Notes under the pieces: generated by a model | The model's database searches: none | Seen by the model: only the letters and a program-made list of their open reading frames with translations | What the model was told of the DNA's origin: nothing | Source of the DNA: Malikia sp041190985 | GTDB lineage: Bacteria > Pseudomonadota > Gammaproteobacteria > Burkholderiales > Burkholderiaceae_C | Reading direction: 5' to 3' | DNA: 6,264 nt | Assembly: GCA_041190985.1 (NCBI GenBank) | Contig: JBEEPT010000277.1 | Location: forward strand, 1 to 6,264 | Part shown: one piece after another, positions 4,205 to 6,264 of the stretch | Layout of the letters: every line of letters starts with the position of its first letter | Numbering within the stretch: position 1 is the first letter of the stretch | Program-made: the position numbers and the translations under genes

Positions 4205-5962
4205 TCAGTCGATCAGCAGCCACTTCCCCGTGCCGTCGTCGTCACGGAGCATCTGCTGCCAGATTTCGCGGGCCTTGTCGTTCGTGGGCTCGTTGCGCAA
4301 CACGGTCTGCACGGCGAGCGCCATGAACGACACCTGGAAGTCGTCGCTGCGCTGCCGGCGTCCGTCGAGGGCCAGCAGCTCCCACTCCACCCACCGAGCG
4401 CCGTCGTTCGTCCAGGCTTGGTCGACGACCAGCTTGGCCGCGTTGGCCGCGATGAGGGGGAGGTGCGTGCCGCCGTCGCCCAGGACGCGGCATGCCAAGT
4501 CGAGGCCGTAGGCTCCGAGCGCCTGCTGCCACGGCATCCACCACGAGCCGGTGCCGAGGCTACCCACGTCGACCAGAACGTCCCACGGGCCGGTGACGGG
4601 GAGTTGGCTCGACAGCCAGTTGGCCCGTTCCAGCCAGTGCGCTCGGACCCGCTCGGCCAGCGCCCTGTCTCGGAGTTCGCGCCACAGGTGGACGACGGCC
4701 AGCCCTTCCCAGCCGACCTCGCGGGCGCTCCACACCTTGGACGTGGGGGCACCGGGCGTCGTGGTGAGCTGGATCAGGTAGTTCCGCGCCTGATGCTCCA
4801 ACAGCCGTTGGCATGCCGGCGTGCCCTTGAAGCGCGCAGCCATGGCCAGCCGGGAGAAGAACAGGTGCTGCGCATCCGGGCCGTTCCAGCCGTTCGTTTC
4901 CGGCAACGACTGGTCGCGCGGCTTGCCCAGCATGTCCGACCCGCTGCGGTGCGGGCGGCTGTAGAACATGCGCAGGTTGGGCCGCGTGATGGCGTCCACC
5001 ATCGACCCGTCGGCTTCCAAGTGGTGGCACGGGTGGCCGGCGAAGTGGAGCGCCGCGAGGTAGTTGACCGTCTCCGCACCGGCACCGTCGGCAAGCAGCG
5101 ACTCGCAGCCAGCGAAGGCTTGGTCCTCCTGGCCGCCCGTCTGCCCCGTGTTGCGCGCCGGGCCGAGCACGGGGTTGTCCCAAGTGTGCAGCGCCAGCGC
5201 CGAGCGGGTGAAGTGCTGCGTGGCCCACTGCCGCGCCGAGAAGGCGAACGAGAAGCGCGGGTTGCCGCCGGCATGCGATTTCGTGCAGCCGCGAACGCTG
5301 ATGCCCAGCGCCGACACGGCCATGAAGTTGGCGAACTGCTGCGTGTCCGTGACCAATCGCGGCCACAGGATGGCGAACGGCACGACGCGCGCTTGGCCGT
5401 CCCCGAACTTGGTGCCGGGGGCCACGATGCGCGAGCCGATGGGCAGGCCAACAGGAGCCACGGCGCCGTCGCCGAACGCCAGCAGGATGCCGGGGCACTC
5501 CTCGGACAGCAGCGGCGAACCCGCCTTGCTGGCCGTCACCATGCACTCCCCGACCATGTAGGGCTCACCGGGATACCAGCGCAGCCACACGTCGACATGG
5601 AACAGCAAGTTGAGCCGCAACGTGCAGTGCGTCACCCACGCCGCCCCCTCGGGAGCGAACGAGCGCACCACCATGTCATTGCCGTTGCACTTCAACACGC
5701 CGCCGAAGTGCGACACGGGGTCGGCCGGCAGCGGCAGCGGCAACGCCAACGCGCTCGGAACGTCGGGTTCGACGACGACCTCGGCCCACGGCTCCAGGTC
5801 GACGAACACGTCCACCAACTGCGTGTCCAGGCCGTTCATCGGGCCGAACACGACGCGCGATCCGGGGAGGTTGCCAACCCATGCGCCGTCGCGCTTCTGG
5901 CCGTCGTGTGTGCCGCGAGCCCAGCCGGTGAAGCGGTGGGGGGTGAGGTTCGCTACTCTCAT
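4205..5962 (-). CDS. Large protein with beta N-terminus and alpha/alpha-toroid-like C-terminus (possible polysaccharide lyase/hydrolase fold), 585 aa
   Basis: I do not recognise the exact family. Residues 1-200 look like beta-sandwich or RIFT-barrel material (DTQLVDVFVDLEPWAEVVVE 46-65, LRLNLLFHVDVWLRWYPGEPYMV 115-137). Residues 280-560 look like paired helices of an alpha/alpha toroid, with conserved-looking loops: HPCHHLEADG (310-319), GWNGPDAQH (358-366) followed by helix FFSRLAMAARFKGTPACQRLLEHQA, GWEG (417-420) and GSWWMPWQQALG (472-483). This layout resembles exo-rhamnogalacturonan-lyase-type (PL26/YetA-like) enzymes and similar toroid glycosidases; catalysis and substrate are unproven. 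The aromatic and His residues at loop positions would suit a sugar cleft. No signal peptide is seen. ATG 5962 is chosen because it overlaps the upstream stop as ATGA and has AAGG five nt before it. An in-frame GTG at 6043 would add 27 residues that also show coding-like bias. Its place in a head module suggests a virion-associated protein. Confidence 0.75.
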   Translation of the reverse strand: MRVANLTPHRFTGWARGTHDGQKRDGAWVGNLPGSRVVFGPMNGLDTQLVDVFVDLEPWAEVVVEPDVPSALALPLPLPADPVSHFGGVLKCNGNDMVVRSFAPEGAAWVTHCTLRLNLLFHVDVWLRWYPGEPYMVGECMVTASKAGSPLLSEECPGILLAFGDGAVAPVGLPIGSRIVAPGTKFGDGQARVVPFAILWPRLVTDTQQFANFMAVSALGISVRGCTKSHAGGNPRFSFAFSARQWATQHFTRSALALHTWDNPVLGPARNTGQTGGQEDQAFAGCESLLADGAGAETVNYLAALHFAGHPCHHLEADGSMVDAITRPNLRMFYSRPHRSGSDMLGKPRDQSLPETNGWNGPDAQHLFFSRLAMAARFKGTPACQRLLEHQARNYLIQLTTTPGAPTSKVWSAREVGWEGLAVVHLWRELRDRALAERVRAHWLERANWLSSQLPVTGPWDVLVDVGSLGTGSWWMPWQQALGAYGLDLACRVLGDGGTHLPLIAANAAKLVVDQAWTNDGARWVEWELLALDGRRQRSDDFQVSFMALAVQTVLRNEPTNDKAREIWQQMLRDDDGTGKWLLID

Positions 5963-6264
5963 CGTCGCCTTGTCGTTCTCGTTGACAGTCGCAGCCGCCG
6001 ACCCGCCGGAAGCCTCGGAACCAGGTCCGAGACCCCCAGCCACATAGGGTTTCCGGGAGCGCTGCCGCCGCCCCCCTCGCCGCCGCTACCGCCTTCGCCG
6101 GGTGCGTACCCATCCGCGTACGTCTCCCACGCCGCTTTCGCGAACTCGGTCGCGTTGTAGGCGCTGTAGCTCGTGCCCCAACTGATGCTGGCAAGGCTCG
6201 CGTCTCGCGTCGCCATGGCGGCAAGGTTGGTGGCTCCAGGCCCTTCCATCCACTGCGCCATCAT
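5959..6264 (-). CDS. Unrecognised protein with glycine-rich segment, 101 codons at window edge
   Basis: The frame is open from the window's right edge, where it happens to begin ATG ATG, to TGA at 5961-5959. I cannot tell whether the gene starts there or extends beyond. Residues 1-54 carry small and aromatic residues (MAQWMEGPGATN, SISWGTSYSAYNATEFAKAAWETYADGY) and look helical; residues 55-71 are a Gly/Glu/Ser linker (PGEGGSGGEGGGGSAPG); the last 25 residues turn Arg/Leu/Thr-rich, ending RRLRLSTRTTRRR. No family is recognised. The stop overlaps the next gene's ATG (ATGA), suggesting coupling. The basic tail has poorer third-position G/C than the alternative frame that leads into the next gene, so the true C-terminus may differ. 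By position near the head genes a virion component is likely, but that is not shown by sequence. Confidence 0.55.
   Translation of the reverse strand: MMAQWMEGPGATNLAAMATRDASLASISWGTSYSAYNATEFAKAAWETYADGYAPGEGGSGGEGGGGSAPGNPMWLGVSDLVPRLPAGRRLRLSTRTTRRR
5968..5971 (-). promoter_or_regulatory. Weak Shine-Dalgarno and ATGA junction of the 585-aa gene
   Basis: AAGG is followed by five nt (CGACG) and then ATG at 5962, which shares bases with the upstream TGA (5961-5959). This supports the 5962 start over the in-frame GTG at 6043, which has no recognisable ribosome site. Confidence 0.45.

Noticed and set aside
4202..6160. A 652-codon open frame on the plus strand opposite the toroid-like protein
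   Set aside because: Composition is Arg/His/Gln/Ala-rich without domain patterns, whereas the minus-strand frame has aromatic-rich helical and strand periodicity, gene-like junctions and a ribosome site.
1..6264. A diversity-generating retroelement, as in BPP-1
   Set aside because: No reverse transcriptase, no template/variable repeat pair and no C-type-lectin-like receptor gene are visible in this window.
1..6264. tRNA genes, CRISPR arrays, insertion sequences or attachment sites
   Set aside because: No cloverleaf, no regularly spaced repeats, no transposase and no terminal repeat pairs were seen; coding density leaves little room for them.

Overview
This window is a stretch of the structural (head) module of a tailed double-stranded DNA phage or prophage. 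The DNA is GC-rich with strong G/C third-position bias, which suggests a high-GC bacterial host; nothing here fixes the host further. All genes read right to left on the minus strand and are packed head to tail. Most junctions overlap or are separated by fewer than 50 nt. Two genes are cut by the window edges.

In order of transcription: (1) the end of an unrecognised protein with a glycine-rich segment (6264-5959); (2) a 585-aa protein that looks like a carbohydrate-active fold, with an N-terminal beta part and a C-terminal alpha/alpha-toroid-like part, coupled to gene 1 by an ATGA overlap (5962-4205); (3) a 128-nt non-coding gap with inverted repeats, the longest non-coding stretch in the window; (4) a Bbp19-like small protein (4076-3735); (5) a scaffold/'endoprotease'-type capsid assembly protein (3784-3104); (6) the major capsid protein (3097-2078); (7) a Bbp16-like decoration protein (2059-1517); (8) a second, divergent protein that appears to be a paralogue of it (1512-955); (9) a small basic protein of unknown role (939-619); (10) the N-terminal 190 codons of a probable tailspike or fibre-type protein (572-1), open at the left edge.

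Genes 4-7 match the order and families of the head module of Bordetella podovirus BPP-1 (Bbp19, scaffold, major capsid Bbp17, cementing protein Bbp16). The scaffold would guide assembly of the capsid protein into a procapsid and the jelly-roll proteins would then clamp the expanded shell. The departures from that plan are the second decoration-like gene, the large toroid-like protein just upstream, and a capsule- or polysaccharide-binding type protein just downstream. No reverse transcriptase or diversity-generating repeat is present in this window.

Family assignments come from recognising sequence patterns by eye, without database searches; those for the toroid-like protein and the partial tailspike are the least certain.
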